Numbered from the stretch's first letter, positions 10,437-19,605 are shown. The stretch: 64,000 bases of DNA from Massilia sp. ZL223 (GCF_018119395.1 NZ_JAGPWD010000001.1:269796-333795); one strand, 5' to 3'. Program-made: numbers and translations. The notes: generated from the letters alone by a model not told the origin.

Positions 10437-11241
10437 TGTGTACTCCTTGTCGATCCGCCCGCTTGGGACGGAATACGGTCGTATCCAGATAAAATTCGGC
10501 GTCCTGGCCCGGCCACCAGCCCGGCACACCCAGCGCCTGCAGCGGCGTGAAGGCGGCGGTGCTCAAGCCTTCGCGGACCAGTTGGTCAGCCACATGTTCG
10601 TCCAGCCAGGCGCGCCGCGCCTCATGGCCGAGTGCGAAGAAGGCATCATCGGCGAACACCACGCGCACATGCGCCGTGATCGCCTTGCGCGGTGCGACCA
10701 GCTTTTCCATCAGCGCGTGGCCGAACAGCCAGACCTGGGCGTCGCGACCGAACATGGCGCGCTTGTGAAACAGGGCGTCCAGCCAGCGGTGGCCGCGCAG
10801 GTCGTCGACCAGCGCGCGTCCGGCTTCGTCCTCGCGCACCACCAGCAAGGCGGCGTTCTCGTCGAAGATGGTGGCCGCGTCGCGCGCGGGACCGCGCGAC
10901 TTGCCGACGCCGTCCTGCGCGATCTGGGCCGCCTGAAGGGCGTTCAGTTCGCGCTTGATGAGCGGGAAGGTCTGCCACACCAGCCCGTTGAAGAAATCGT
11001 GCAGGTTGTCGCGCGAGGGCACCTGCCCGGTGGCGCCGATGAATTCCTCATAGGCGCTGCCTTCGGGGAGCGCGGCCTGGGGTACGAAGCGCAGCGGCAG
11101 GCCGGCGTGGTTGCGCAGGCCGAGCGCCTGCGCATTGCGGTTGAAGGCGTCCAAAAAGTCCTCGCCTTCGAGCGCCAGCCGTTCGAAGGCCGGGCGCACC
11201 GCGTCGTACCACGGACGCGCCCAGTCGATCTGCGCCAGCAT
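10429..11241 (-). CDS. DUF3025 domain protein
   Basis: 270 residues. The sequence, including HDFFNGLVWQTFPLIKRELNALQAAQ, FDENAALLV and LFGHALMEKL, matches the uncharacterised DUF3025 family of beta- and gammaproteobacteria. There is no signal peptide and no membrane segment, so it is likely cytosolic. It sits 7 bp downstream of pyrC and overlaps the oxidoreductase gene by 8 bp. The function is unknown. Confidence 0.85.
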   Translation of the reverse strand: MLAQIDWARPWYDAVRPAFERLALEGEDFLDAFNRNAQALGLRNHAGLPLRFVPQAALPEGSAYEEFIGATGQVPSRDNLHDFFNGLVWQTFPLIKRELNALQAAQIAQDGVGKSRGPARDAATIFDENAALLVVREDEAGRALVDDLRGHRWLDALFHKRAMFGRDAQVWLFGHALMEKLVAPRKAITAHVRVVFADDAFFALGHEARRAWLDEHVADQLVREGLSTAAFTPLQALGVPGWWPGQDAEFYLDTTVFRPKRADRQGVHNG

Positions 11242-11248
11242 GAAGGAT

Positions 11249-12298
11249 TTACACCATCTTCCAGTTGATGGTTTCGCCGGCGTTCAGCGGCACCAGCTGG
11301 TGTTCGCCCATCGCCACGCTTTCCGGCAGGGTCCAGGCTTCGCGCTTGAGGGTGATGGTGCCTTCGTTGCGCGGCAGGCCGTAGAAGGCCGGGCCGTTCA
11401 GGCTGGCGAAGGCTTCGAGCTTGTCGAGCGCGCCGGCCTGGGCGAAGGCTTCGGTGTACATCTCCATCGCGTGCAGCGCGGTGTAGCAGCCGGCGCAGCC
11501 GCAGGCGGCGTACTTGGTGTGCACGGCGTGCGGCGCCGAGTCGGTGCCGAGGAAGAAGCGCTCGTCGCCGCTGGTGGCGGCGGTCACCAGCGCCAGGCGG
11601 TGTTCCTCGCGCTTGAGCACCGGCAGGCAGTAATAGTGCGGACGGATGCCGCCGCGGAAGATCTCGTTGCGATTGTAGAGCAGGTGATGGGCGGTGATGG
11701 TCGCCGCGATCGGGCCTTCGGCCTCGGCCACGTACTGGGCCGCGTCCTTGGTGGTGATGTGCTCGAACACGACGCTCAAGGTCGGCATGTCACGGCGCAG
11801 CGGGCGCATCACGCGCTCGATGAACACGGCTTCGCGGTCGAAGATGTCGATCTCGGGATCGGTGACTTCGCCGTGCACCAGCAGCGGCATGCCCACTTCC
11901 TGCATCATTTCCAGGGTCTTGTAGCACTTCTTCAGGTCGGTCACGCCCGCCGCCGAGTTGGTGGTGGCGCCGGCCGGGTAGAGCTTGACCGCGTGGATGA
12001 AGCCGGTGTCCTGGGCGCGGCGGATCTCGTCCGGGTCCGTATTGTCGGTCAGGTACAGGGTCATCAGCGGCTCGAACTGGACGCCCTCCGGAATCGCGGC
12101 CAGGATGCGCTCGCGGTAGGCCAGCGCCTCGGCGGTCGTGGTGACCGGCGGCTTCAGGTTCGGCATGATGATCGCGCGGCCGAACTGGCGCGCGCTGTGC
12201 GGCAGCACGCTGGCCATGGCGGCGCCGTCGCGCACGTGCAGGTGCCAGTCGTCGGGACGGACGATGGTGATGGAATCTGGGGTATCGATGGTGGACAT
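11249..12298 (-). CDS. pyrC: Dihydroorotase
   Basis: 349 residues, class II (E. coli PyrC type). It cyclises carbamoyl aspartate to dihydroorotate in pyrimidine synthesis. Binuclear zinc site: HLHVRD (His19, His21), the carboxylated lysine in [27 protein letters not shown], and the catalytic aspartate in FLGTDSAPH. Heads the minus-strand pyrC-DUF3025-oxidoreductase-VOC unit. Confidence 0.97.
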   Translation of the reverse strand: MSTIDTPDSITIVRPDDWHLHVRDGAAMASVLPHSARQFGRAIIMPNLKPPVTTTAEALAYRERILAAIPEGVQFEPLMTLYLTDNTDPDEIRRAQDTGFIHAVKLYPAGATTNSAAGVTDLKKCYKTLEMMQEVGMPLLVHGEVTDPEIDIFDREAVFIERVMRPLRRDMPTLSVVFEHITTKDAAQYVAEAEGPIAATITAHHLLYNRNEIFRGGIRPHYYCLPVLKREEHRLALVTAATSGDERFFLGTDSAPHAVHTKYAACGCAGCYTALHAMEMYTEAFAQAGALDKLEAFASLNGPAFYGLPRNEGTITLKREAWTLPESVAMGEHQLVPLNAGETINWKMV

Positions 12299-12453
12299 GG
12301 CGGTTCTCGGATTGCGGATGCCGACATTTTACCCGCAGCGGCCATCCGGGTTACGCGCTTGCGCGGCGCCATGCCGTGAATTGCATTAATGACACCCCTA
12401 TTTCTTGCCGGGAAAGCCGAAAACTTTTTTCTCGATTCATATAGATGATGTGG

Positions 12454-12482
12454 TTGACACGTATGAGTTCGTGGATTAGCAT
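12454..12482 (+). promoter_or_regulatory. Sigma-70-type promoter upstream of suyA
   Basis: TTGACA (12454-12459), 17-bp spacer, TAGCAT (12477-12482). The -35 is perfect and the spacing ideal; a start near 12489 would leave a ~40-nt leader before the AAGGAG of suyA. The LysR-type TAAAG-N5-CTTTA palindromes found at 18438-18480 are absent here. Confidence 0.65.
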
Positions 12483-12528
12483 GGATTCACGTTCCAACAA
12501 ACCTGGATGGACGAACAAGGAGACAGAC

Positions 12529-12810
12529 ATGATTCATTTTGTGGTGCACGAAGATGGTGACTCGGTCGGTACGGTCGTGGTCGAGGGTGTGAAGTCCGGC
12601 GCAACGCTCAACGGCTGGGTGATGGAGCAGGACCGGGTGGTCGAGGTGCGCACCGTCAGCGATATCCCGATCGGCCACAAGATCGCGCTGAACGCGCTGC
12701 AGCCGGGGGACACGGTGATGAAGTACGGCGTCGACATCGGCAAGGTGGTGGCCCCGATCGCGGCCGGCGAACACCTGCATGTCCATAACGTCAAGACCAA
12801 GCGCTGGTAA
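12529..12810 (+). CDS. suyA: UxaA-family small subunit (SAF domain), SuyA-like
   Basis: 93 residues, a lone SAF domain: DSVGTVVVEGVKSGATLNG, DIPIGHKIALNAL, YGVDIGKVVAPIAAGEHLHVHNVKTKRW. Start chosen at the ATG with AAGGAG seven bases upstream; the frame continues to an upstream ATG without a site. In (R)-sulfolactate sulfo-lyase this is the small alpha subunit that pairs with SuyB. The same architecture occurs in altronate and galactarate dehydratase relatives, so the name rests on the large subunit and the neighbourhood. Confidence 0.75.
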   Translation: MIHFVVHEDGDSVGTVVVEGVKSGATLNGWVMEQDRVVEVRTVSDIPIGHKIALNALQPGDTVMKYGVDIGKVVAPIAAGEHLHVHNVKTKRW

Positions 12811-12870
12811 GCCGCATTGCCTTCCCGGCCATCATCGAATACCGAACTGCGAATTGAACGGAGACACCCC

Positions 12871-14040
12871 ATGATCAACCAGGACACCACCTTCCTCGGC
12901 TACCGCCGCGAAAACGGCCGCGTCGGCGTGCGCAACCACGTCATCGTGCTGCCGGTCGACGATATTTCCAACGCCGCCGCCGAGGCCGTGGCCAACAACA
13001 TCAAGGGCACCATGGCCCTGCCCCACCCCTACGGCCGCCTGCAGTTCGGCGCCGACCTCGAGCTGCACTTCCGCACCATGATCGGTACCGGCGCCAATCC
13101 GAACGTGGCGGCCGTGATCGTGATCGGCATCGAGCCGCAGTGGACCCAGCTCATCGTCGACGGCATCGCCAAGACCGGCAAGCCGGTACAGGGCTTCGCG
13201 ATCGAGGGCCATGGCGACCACGACACGATCTACCGCGCCTCGAAGGCGGCGCGCCAGATGGTGCAGTGGGCGTCCGAAAAGCAGCGCGAGGAATGCCCGA
13301 TCAGCGACCTGTGGGTCTCGACCAAGTGCGGCGAGTCCGACACCACCTCCGGCTGCGGCGCCAACCCGACGGTGGGCAATGCCTTCGACAAGCTGTACGG
13401 CCTGGGCGCGACCCTGGTGTTCGGCGAAACCTCGGAACTGACGGGCGGCGAGCACCTGGTGGCCGCGCGCTGCGCCACGCCGGACGTCAAGGAAAAGTTC
13501 ATGACCATGTTCAACCGCTACCAGGACATGATCAACCGCTACAAGACCTCGGACCTGTCCGATTCGCAGCCGACCAAGGGCAATATCGCGGGCGGCCTGA
13601 CCACGATCGAGGAAAAGGCGCTGGGTAATATCCAGAAGATCGGCAAGAAATGCCGTGTCGACGGGGTGCTGGACAAGGCCGAGACCCCGACCGGTCCGGG
13701 ACTGTGGTTCATGGACTCGTCCTCGGCCGCCGCCGAGATGGTGACCCTGTGCGCAGCCTCGGGCTATGCGGTGCACTTCTTCCCGACCGGCCAGGGCAAC
13801 GTGATCGGCAACCCGATCGTCCCCGTCATCAAGATCTGCGCCAACCCGAAAACGGTGCGCGTGATGGAAGAGCACATCGACGTCGACACCTCGGGCCTGC
13901 TGCAGCGCGAAATCAACATGGATGGCGCGGGCGACAAGCTGCTCGAGTGCATGCTGCGCACCGCCAACGGCCGCCTGACGGCAGCCGAAGCGCTGGGCCA
14001 CCGCGAGTTCGTGCTGACCCGCTTGTACGAAAGCGCATAA
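12871..14040 (+). CDS. suyB: UxaA-family large subunit, probable (R)-sulfolactate sulfo-lyase beta (SuyB-like)
   Basis: 389 residues. In SuyAB the reaction is (R)-3-sulfolactate to pyruvate plus sulfite. Family stretches include [101 protein letters not shown] and [11 protein letters not shown]. Cysteines in the CGESD/SGCG and IKICANP stretches may bind the metal or cluster of this family. As I remember SuyB from Paracoccus and Chromohalobacter, similarity extends end to end. An altronate-type sugar-acid dehydratase remains the alternative. Sulfolactate dehydrogenase-like genes at 26-28 kb favour the sulfonate reading. Confidence 0.72.
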   Translation: MINQDTTFLGYRRENGRVGVRNHVIVLPVDDISNAAAEAVANNIKGTMALPHPYGRLQFGADLELHFRTMIGTGANPNVAAVIVIGIEPQWTQLIVDGIAKTGKPVQGFAIEGHGDHDTIYRASKAARQMVQWASEKQREECPISDLWVSTKCGESDTTSGCGANPTVGNAFDKLYGLGATLVFGETSELTGGEHLVAARCATPDVKEKFMTMFNRYQDMINRYKTSDLSDSQPTKGNIAGGLTTIEEKALGNIQKIGKKCRVDGVLDKAETPTGPGLWFMDSSSAAAEMVTLCAASGYAVHFFPTGQGNVIGNPIVPVIKICANPKTVRVMEEHIDVDTSGLLQREINMDGAGDKLLECMLRTANGRLTAAEALGHREFVLTRLYESA

Positions 14041-14071
14041 GGTCCGCCTGCTCCTGCAGGGCGACTGAATA

Positions 14072-14114
14072 CCGTCCTCGCCGCGTACGGCGGCGGGGAC
14101 GGCGTTTCCATTTT
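14072..14114 (+). terminator. Probable terminator after suyB
   Basis: Strong hairpin CCGTCC-N-GCCGC ... GGCGGCGG-GGACGG (14072-14102) 31 bp after the suyB stop, followed by a weak T-rich tail (TTTCCATTTT). Confidence 0.55.
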
Positions 14115-14429
14115 GCCAGCGCGCGTGCCGCTATGCTTCCCTCCCAAGGACGCCCAACAAGATCTTCGACTTGCCTCCAACAGAGGAAGAATGAGGCAAG
14201 CGAAAGGAACCCCTGGTGGATGTCAGCTCCTCTCTCAATGCCTATCGAGCCCGCCAAGACGTCGTTGGCTACCGGGCGCGCGTCCGCAACACGCTTGTAT
14301 TTTTCATAGTTTCATCTCGTGCGCCTATGCCCACTCTTGGTCGATTGCCGCCGTCCAGCCTACGGCAGGTTTCGACCCAAAGCGGAAGTTCGCCTTCGCT
14401 TCGCATTCAGGCTGCAACATCTGAACCCA
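14115..14429. other. Gene-free stretch at the left edge of the insert
   Basis: No convincing coding frame. It contains an 8-bp inverted repeat, CTTGCCTC ... GAGGCAAG, around 14170-14202, and a patch near 14370-14400 resembling debris of dispersed intergenic repeats (CGACCCAAAGCGGAAGTTCGCC-like). GC content begins to fall here relative to the suyB side. Confidence 0.4.
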
Positions 14430-15083
14430 TCAGTCGCACACCTTGCGGCATAGGGCCGCCTTCCGCGACCTAATGCATTCAGCTTCTCTGGACGGCTGCA
14501 AGGGCACGCACTTAGACCCGGCACCGGGAACACTCCGCCGGCGAATCGCCTCAACGTAAGCTGGTGACAATGGAGAACAGGCCTCGCCATGTCTTCCAGG
14601 TTCAAACGTTCTCTCGAACCAGCTAACGAGTTCTTGCACAAGAGGGCCCGGTAGATCCGACCGGAATCCGGGACCGCGCTTCTCCAGGCCAGCACTGCGC
14701 AAGCTCGAGGGAAGCTCGGATAGTCCAACGGCTTCACGCCCAAAGTAGAAAAAATGGCGCGAGACCAGGGCGAACTTGTTCCCTTGCCCCTCATCAGAAT
14801 GATCCAACCTCCCTGCGAAGCGCGTATCCCGCAGGTAGCGACCGAAGTCCAGCTTCTCGTCCACACGCATCAAATAAATGATGCGTCCGTTGCCAGCGCT
14901 GTCTGAGCTCTGTCCCCCGGTTCCGAGGACCCAGTCGCCCACATTGGCCATCTCGACCAAATTCCGCTTGCGGCCGCGCTTCGCAAATTTGCAATGCACC
15001 AGCGTGCAGTACATCCCGGACGGGTTGGGCGCGAAACCGTGATCGTGGTCCACCACGTACGAATAGAGCTTTGACGTGTTCAT
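14430..15083 (-). CDS. Nucleotide modification associated domain 2 (Nmad2) protein
   Basis: 217 residues from the ATG before NTSKLYSYVV. The N-terminal ~130 residues, YSYVVDHDHGFAPNPSGMYCTLVHCKF, MANVGDWVLGTGG, SAGNGRIIYLMRVDEKLDFGRYLRD and KFALVSRHFFYFG, match Nmad2. That domain was predicted from phage and mobile-element contexts to act in DNA or nucleotide modification; its biochemistry is unproven as far as I know. No methyltransferase or nuclease partner is nearby, so it is an orphan. Base composition is less GC-rich than flanking operons, consistent with transfer. Confidence 0.7.
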   Translation of the reverse strand: MNTSKLYSYVVDHDHGFAPNPSGMYCTLVHCKFAKRGRKRNLVEMANVGDWVLGTGGQSSDSAGNGRIIYLMRVDEKLDFGRYLRDTRFAGRLDHSDEGQGNKFALVSRHFFYFGREAVGLSELPSSLRSAGLEKRGPGFRSDLPGPLVQELVSWFERTFEPGRHGEACSPLSPAYVEAIRRRSVPGAGSKCVPLQPSREAECIRSRKAALCRKVCD

Positions 15084-15304
15084 GATGCCTAACTTGAAAG
15101 TACTTGGCTGCAGGAACGCGCAGCGGTCCAACATTATTTTACGACGACAAAACTTCCGATCTATTATGCGGCCGATGGCCGCGTCTGGCCGACGGCTGCC
15201 CTACGTGGCCGGCGCCTTCCGACCCGTAGCAGACCTAAGCGCTCAAGGAAATGCTCACGAAGACCGTAATCTCAGCTTTCTAAGTTGGCGGCCCCCGGGG
15301 GGCA

Positions 15305-17035
15305 TCAGATCCCAAAAGCTTTCAGGCCCGCATCGAATAAGGCTTCCAGAGAGTTACGATTCTGGTAAATCGGGCCGCCGCCCCTTGGGATCTCTTCATA
15401 AAGGCAATACGCATTTTCTCCTGCGAATTTGTCGTTCAGCAGAGCGCGCCTGCCAAGAATATACGGAATAAACGGCTTCATCCGAACGGTGGAGTAGACA
15501 GTGTTGGCGCTGAACCCGAGAGTCGCGTCCTGGCTGATCATACGCCCGGTCCCGACATTCTCGAGTCGGACGCCGCGGCAGCCTTTCACGATCAAGGTGC
15601 AGGGGCCTTCGAACGACAAGTAGCGCAGTTGAAGTGTCATCCACGCATGCAATGTTCTCAGCTTCCAGTGGCTGCGGATCTTGGGTCGCCGCCCGCGCTG
15701 ATAGACGACGCCGATCATTCCGCGAACCTGCAGGACGAAGGACGCCCCGGCGGGGATCTCGAGCAATGCTACTTCCTCAAGCGCATTGACAGTTGACGAG
15801 ATCACGATGTCAGCCGGCCGGTGTGTTGATAATCGATTTAGCATCCATAAGCGGGCCGCAATACTCGGCAGCCAATATGACCAGTCAAAAAGTACTTTCG
15901 TCTTAACGTCGACATGCTCGGGCTGGCTCTGGCAGTAAGCTGGTCGGATCATCATTTCATCTCCGGGCGCAAGAACGACTCGTTTCGACACGGCGGATAT
16001 CAGCGGACCTCCCCCGTCGATCGGGTCGGGCGACCCAAAACTGAACGCTTCGCTCTCCTGCTTCCTCGCAATGACGATCGGACGCGCGCGTGCGGCCAGA
16101 GGTGCCAGCAGAAAGTAAAAGACGGCCCGGATGGAAAATGGCACCACCAGCCAGGCCACGAGCAACCAGACAGCCGTACCAAGTACTGGTTTCACGGCTT
16201 GGTAAGCTTGCCACGCAATACTTCGCGCGGCGAGAGTTCTAGCGCGTGCTGCTCGCTGATGGAGCGGTGTGGCAGCAGCAATCAAGCGTTGTTCATCGAT
16301 TAGCGGCTGCGCAATGGCTGGCGCTTGAGGCAGCTGGTCGACTAGTTGCTTCTGCTTGCGAAAGCGCGCCAACGCTGCATCAGCCCGTGTTTTGAGAGTG
16401 GAAACCTCGGCCTCACGTTCACGCACCAGCGTGTTGACTGCCGAGCCAGAGTACACGCGGTCGATCCATCGACGATCCGCTAGGGCGCGCCGAAGTTTGC
16501 TTTTTGCCTCTTCTTGCTCCGTGAACGCACGTAGATAAGCGAGACGGAGATTTTCAAGATTGCGCCTGGCCTTTTCGCGGTGGACTACGACATCGAGACG
16601 AGCGCGCGACGCGGCAAGATAAGCACGTTCCTGGCGCCGCAAATCGAGTTCGATTCCATGGAGCGCTGCTCGTTCCAGCCGCGCAGGCATTGCGTCCATT
16701 CCACTGCGGAGAACCGATACGATGGACAAGTCATCCTGCGTCTGCTCAAGACGCAGGATGACGCTGTCAAGAGACCGAATCTCCGCTTCCAAACGGTCCA
16801 GCGGCATCGTCGCCAGTCGCTGCGCTTCAAGAACAATCGTGGAGCTCAACGTCGACTTGTACAGGTTGACGTTGAGCTCCGCGCGCTCAAGCAACGGCAA
16901 CTCGTCGATAAAGCTGCGCACCTGCCGCCACTCGTCATGAATCCACCTTCCGCATAAAAGCATGAGCACAATCCCGATGAACAGCAGGACATAACGGCGA
17001 ATGAAACTGAAGAACGACGACAGCAAATGCCTCAT
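15305..17035 (-). CDS. Unknown membrane protein: two TM segments, coiled coil, C-terminal beta-rich domain
   Basis: 576 residues from the ATG of MRHLLSSFFSF; an in-frame ATG at 17125 would add 30. One membrane segment at about 12-33, a long charged helical region rich in Arg, Leu and Ala with coiled-coil character (about 50-250), and a second hydrophobic segment around AVWLLVAWLVVPFSIRAVFYFLLAP. The C-terminal ~250 residues end in PFIPYILGRRALLNDKFAG and loosely recall AIM24-like domains; that resemblance is tentative. No function is assigned. It shares the lower-GC insert with the Nmad2 gene, which suggests common acquisition. Confidence 0.6.
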   Translation of the reverse strand: MRHLLSSFFSFIRRYVLLFIGIVLMLLCGRWIHDEWRQVRSFIDELPLLERAELNVNLYKSTLSSTIVLEAQRLATMPLDRLEAEIRSLDSVILRLEQTQDDLSIVSVLRSGMDAMPARLERAALHGIELDLRRQERAYLAASRARLDVVVHREKARRNLENLRLAYLRAFTEQEEAKSKLRRALADRRWIDRVYSGSAVNTLVREREAEVSTLKTRADAALARFRKQKQLVDQLPQAPAIAQPLIDEQRLIAAATPLHQRAARARTLAARSIAWQAYQAVKPVLGTAVWLLVAWLVVPFSIRAVFYFLLAPLAARARPIVIARKQESEAFSFGSPDPIDGGGPLISAVSKRVVLAPGDEMMIRPAYCQSQPEHVDVKTKVLFDWSYWLPSIAARLWMLNRLSTHRPADIVISSTVNALEEVALLEIPAGASFVLQVRGMIGVVYQRGRRPKIRSHWKLRTLHAWMTLQLRYLSFEGPCTLIVKGCRGVRLENVGTGRMISQDATLGFSANTVYSTVRMKPFIPYILGRRALLNDKFAGENAYCLYEEIPRGGGPIYQNRNSLEALFDAGLKAFGI

Positions 17036-17506
17036 GTGGCGAGCCCAAGATTGATTAGGAGAGAAAATGTGATGTGGATCGTTCCGCCAATGGTTTGGGT
17101 AGCTTCGCCAGGCAGTGCCGAACATCGCCTATTCCCAAGTACCTGATCGGACCAGCGCATGTCCTGGCAGATGAATGACCGCTCCTGGCCGATCTCGGCA
17201 TTGAGCTCAGCATAGCAGGTCGCCAGGGGCGAAAATCGAAGACTGTCACGAAGGGGCGGATCCGACCTATTGTGTTGAAAAACTCGGTTCTAGTGTCGGC
17301 CGAAAACGAAAGATCGGTAATTCGACTGTGCCGAACGGACTTCATGGCACGAACGTTGGTCAGTTGGACTGTTGATGCCACCGAAATTTCGCTGTAAAAG
17401 TTGCCGTCAGACATTTTCAACACAATAGGCCGGCAGCGGACGGTCGCAATGGCTCAGTGTACGGAGTGCTTGCTCTAAGGGCAAGGGACGGGAATCGCCA
17501 GGCGTG
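17036..17506. other. Intergenic region with repeat debris, no gene supported
   Basis: Between the membrane protein and the LysR gene. A 122-codon minus-strand frame exists but has no family resemblance and unnatural composition. The 17100-17240 part looks like a dispersed intergenic sequence seen in related genomes, as I recall. This is probably the right edge of the insert. Confidence 0.4.
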
Positions 17507-18406
17507 TCAAGCCTGCCCAGCCCGGACCGGCCTGTCCGCGAAGTATTCCTTGATCGCCGCCGTGAACGCCATGCGGCTATGGCGCGTCCTCTCCACCATC
17601 CCCACGCAGCGCTCGACAGTCACGCCGCGCAGCCGAACCACCCTGAGCCCCTCGTCCTGTTCCCAGCGCACATTGGCCAGCTGGGGCACGATCGACACAC
17701 CGAAGCCCTGGCGGACGATCTCGATGATCGCCTCCACCGAGTTCAGCTCGAGTTCCTCGCGCGCACCCACGCCGCATTCGTCCAGCACATCCTTCACCAG
17801 GCTCCCGGTCCAGGTATGGCGGTCGAAGCGGATGAAGGGCGCTTCGCGCAGCACGTCGAGCGGCTTGTCGGGCAGGTCGAAGTGCGGCCGGCGCGGGACG
17901 ATCAGCACCATCGGTTCGTGATACAGCGGGGTCCACACCAGGCTCGACGCCAGCGCGCGCGGCGGCTGGGTGACGATCGCGGCGTCGAGTTCGCCGCGCT
18001 CCACCTGCACCACGAAGTCAGCCGACAGGCCGCCGAACAGCTGGACCTTCAGCGCCGGATGCTGCCGCTTGATGGTCCACAGTGCGTCGGCAAAAGAACC
18101 CATCAGCGCCGACACCAGGGCGCCCATCACCACCCTGCCGGACAACTCGTCATGGCTGTCGGAACCGGCCAGGGCCTCGAAACGCGCCAGCAGGTCCTCG
18201 ATCTGCGGCACCGCCTTGCGTCCCGCCGTGTTCAGCACCACCGAGCGCGGGCCGCGGTCGAACAGCACCTGGTCCAGCTCCTCCTCCAGCGCCCGCATCT
18301 GCAGGCCGACCGCCGCGGCGGTCAAGCCGATCTCCTTGCCGGCGGCGGCGAAGCTGCCGTGCCTGGCGACGGCGAGGAAGGTCTTGAAATTGCGGATCGA
18401 GGCCAT
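17507..18406 (-). CDS. LysR-family transcriptional regulator of the sulfonate-type operon
   Basis: 299 residues. N-terminal winged helix MASIRNFKTFLAVARHGSFAAAGKEIGLTAAAVGLQMRALEEEL (1-62) and a periplasmic-binding-protein-like effector domain (about 90-290). It is transcribed divergently from the SDH-like operon across 144 bp that carry two matching palindromes, the usual arrangement for a LysR activator of its neighbour. The effector is unknown; an intermediate of the adjacent pathway is the natural guess. Confidence 0.92.
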   Translation of the reverse strand: MASIRNFKTFLAVARHGSFAAAGKEIGLTAAAVGLQMRALEEELDQVLFDRGPRSVVLNTAGRKAVPQIEDLLARFEALAGSDSHDELSGRVVMGALVSALMGSFADALWTIKRQHPALKVQLFGGLSADFVVQVERGELDAAIVTQPPRALASSLVWTPLYHEPMVLIVPRRPHFDLPDKPLDVLREAPFIRFDRHTWTGSLVKDVLDECGVGAREELELNSVEAIIEIVRQGFGVSIVPQLANVRWEQDEGLRVVRLRGVTVERCVGMVERTRHSRMAFTAAIKEYFADRPVRAGQA

Positions 18407-18437
18407 GGGTCGCAGCGGGATGATCGATACAGGAATA

Positions 18438-18454
18438 GTAAAGAATTACTTTAC
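18438..18454. promoter_or_regulatory. Candidate LysR operator 1 (perfect palindrome)
   Basis: GTAAAG-AATTA-CTTTAC, 17 bp with six-base perfect arms, 31 bp upstream of the LysR start codon. It matches the second palindrome in core and layout. Confidence 0.65.
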
Positions 18455-18463
18455 CTCGTACAA

Positions 18464-18480
18464 ATAAAGATTAGCTTTAT
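18464..18480. promoter_or_regulatory. Candidate LysR operator 2 (perfect palindrome)
   Basis: ATAAAG-ATTAG-CTTTAT, 17 bp. Centre-to-centre distance to operator 1 is 26 bp. Two related dyads between divergent regulator and target genes fit the recognition-site/activation-site pair of LysR proteins. Confidence 0.65.
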
Positions 18481-18550
18481 TTTGTAGGAGAAGTCCTCGA
18501 CAATGCCTTGTCAAAGCTGAATTTTTAAGCAGATTATCAAGGTGATCTAG

Positions 18551-19264
18551 ATGACCGAAATGCTTGAAGTAAAGATTTGGAGAGGCAGGGAGAACGGCGA
18601 GTTCGTCACCTACGAGGTGCCCCGCCTCGAGAGCCAGACCGTGCTGGACGTGGTGACCCATATCCAGCGCCACATCGATCCCGGGCTCAGCTACCGCTAC
18701 GCCTGCCGGGTCGGAATGTGCGGGTCCTGCGCCATGACCGTCAACGGCAAGGCGCGCTGGACCTGCCGCACCCACGTGGCCAAGGTCGCCACGCACGGCA
18801 AGCTGGAGCTGGCGCCGCTGTCCAACCTGCCCGTGGTGAAGGACCTGGTCACCGACATGACCGAGTTCTTCGACAAGTGGGCGGGCGCCAAGGGCCGCTT
18901 CAAGGGCGAACGCACGCGGCACGAGGATTTCGCACTGGTCCAGCCGGACTCGAAGGAAAGGCGCGCGGCCGACGCCGGGATCGAATGCATCGGCTGCTCG
19001 ATCTGCTATTCCTCCTGCGACGTGGTGAGCTGGCGTCCCGAGTTCCTCGGCCCCGCCGCCCTGAACCGGGCCTGGACCCTGGTCAACGACGTGCGCGACG
19101 TGGAGCGCGACGCGCGCCTGCTCGCGGTGTCCGGGGACGCCGGCTGCCATGCCTGCCACACCCAGGGCTCGTGCACCGAGCGCTGTCCCAAGCAGCTGGC
19201 GCCGACCGCGGCGATCTCCGGCCTCAAGCGCCTGTCGATCATGGCCCTGCGGAGGGACAAATGA
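18551..19264 (+). CDS. Succinate dehydrogenase/fumarate reductase-like iron-sulfur subunit
   Basis: 237 residues, SdhB/FrdB type. N-terminal plant-ferredoxin fold with the 2Fe-2S ligands Cys52, 57, 60, 72 (CRVGMCGSC ... C). The second domain has CIGCSICYSSC (Cys146, 149, 152, 156) and CHACHTQGSCTERCPK (Cys199, 202, 208, 212) for the other two clusters. It passes electrons between the flavoprotein encoded 3 kb downstream and the membrane anchors that follow. AAGGTG precedes the ATG. First gene of the long plus-strand run. Housekeeping sdhCDAB differs in gene order, so this is a specialised paralogue. Confidence 0.9.
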   Translation: MTEMLEVKIWRGRENGEFVTYEVPRLESQTVLDVVTHIQRHIDPGLSYRYACRVGMCGSCAMTVNGKARWTCRTHVAKVATHGKLELAPLSNLPVVKDLVTDMTEFFDKWAGAKGRFKGERTRHEDFALVQPDSKERRAADAGIECIGCSICYSSCDVVSWRPEFLGPAALNRAWTLVNDVRDVERDARLLAVSGDAGCHACHTQGSCTERCPKQLAPTAAISGLKRLSIMALRRDK

Positions 19265-19605
19265 GCGCGGTCCTCACCGAAATCCGGCTCTGGTACTGGC
19301 AGCGCCTCAGCGCCATGGTGCTGGCCTTCTGCGTCCTGGTCCACCTGGCCATGATCATCTACGCGGTGCGCGGCGGCCTGTCCGGCGCCGAGATCCTGGC
19401 GCGCACCCACGGCAGCGTGGGCTTCGGCCTGTTCTACACCGTCTTCGTGCTGGCCTGCGCCGTGCACGTGCCGATCGGCCTGGCGCGCATCCTGCGCGAG
19501 GCCCTGCACTGGCGCGAGCCCGCGATCCGCCTGGCCGCCGGCCTGTTCGCGCTGCTCCTGCTGGTGCTGGGGCTGCGCTCCGTCTATGGAGTGGTTCTGT
19601 CATGA
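19261..19605 (+). CDS. Membrane anchor subunit of the SDH/FRD-like complex (SdhC-like)
   Basis: 114 residues with three membrane helices (about 15-34, 54-77, 88-110). Histidines in VLVHLAMI and CAVHVPIG are plausible haem b ligands. The start codon overlaps the stop of the iron-sulfur subunit gene (ATGA). Expected to bind quinone with the next gene's product and link substrate oxidation to the respiratory chain. Assigned by topology and position, as anchor subunits diverge strongly. Confidence 0.8.
   Translation: MSAVLTEIRLWYWQRLSAMVLAFCVLVHLAMIIYAVRGGLSGAEILARTHGSVGFGLFYTVFVLACAVHVPIGLARILREALHWREPAIRLAAGLFALLLLVLGLRSVYGVVLS

Noticed and set aside
12529..14040. Altronate or galactarate dehydratase (UxaA/GarD) as primary name for the SuyAB-like pair
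   Set aside because: Same superfamily and still possible, but the split small/large layout, the remembered end-to-end similarity to SuyB and the nearby sulfolactate dehydrogenase, TauE and sulfonate-importer genes favour the sulfo-lyase; no uronate genes are near.
17055..17423. 122-codon minus-strand frame in the insert edge
   Set aside because: No recognisable domain, it overlaps the start of the membrane-protein gene, and the sequence resembles intergenic repeat debris.
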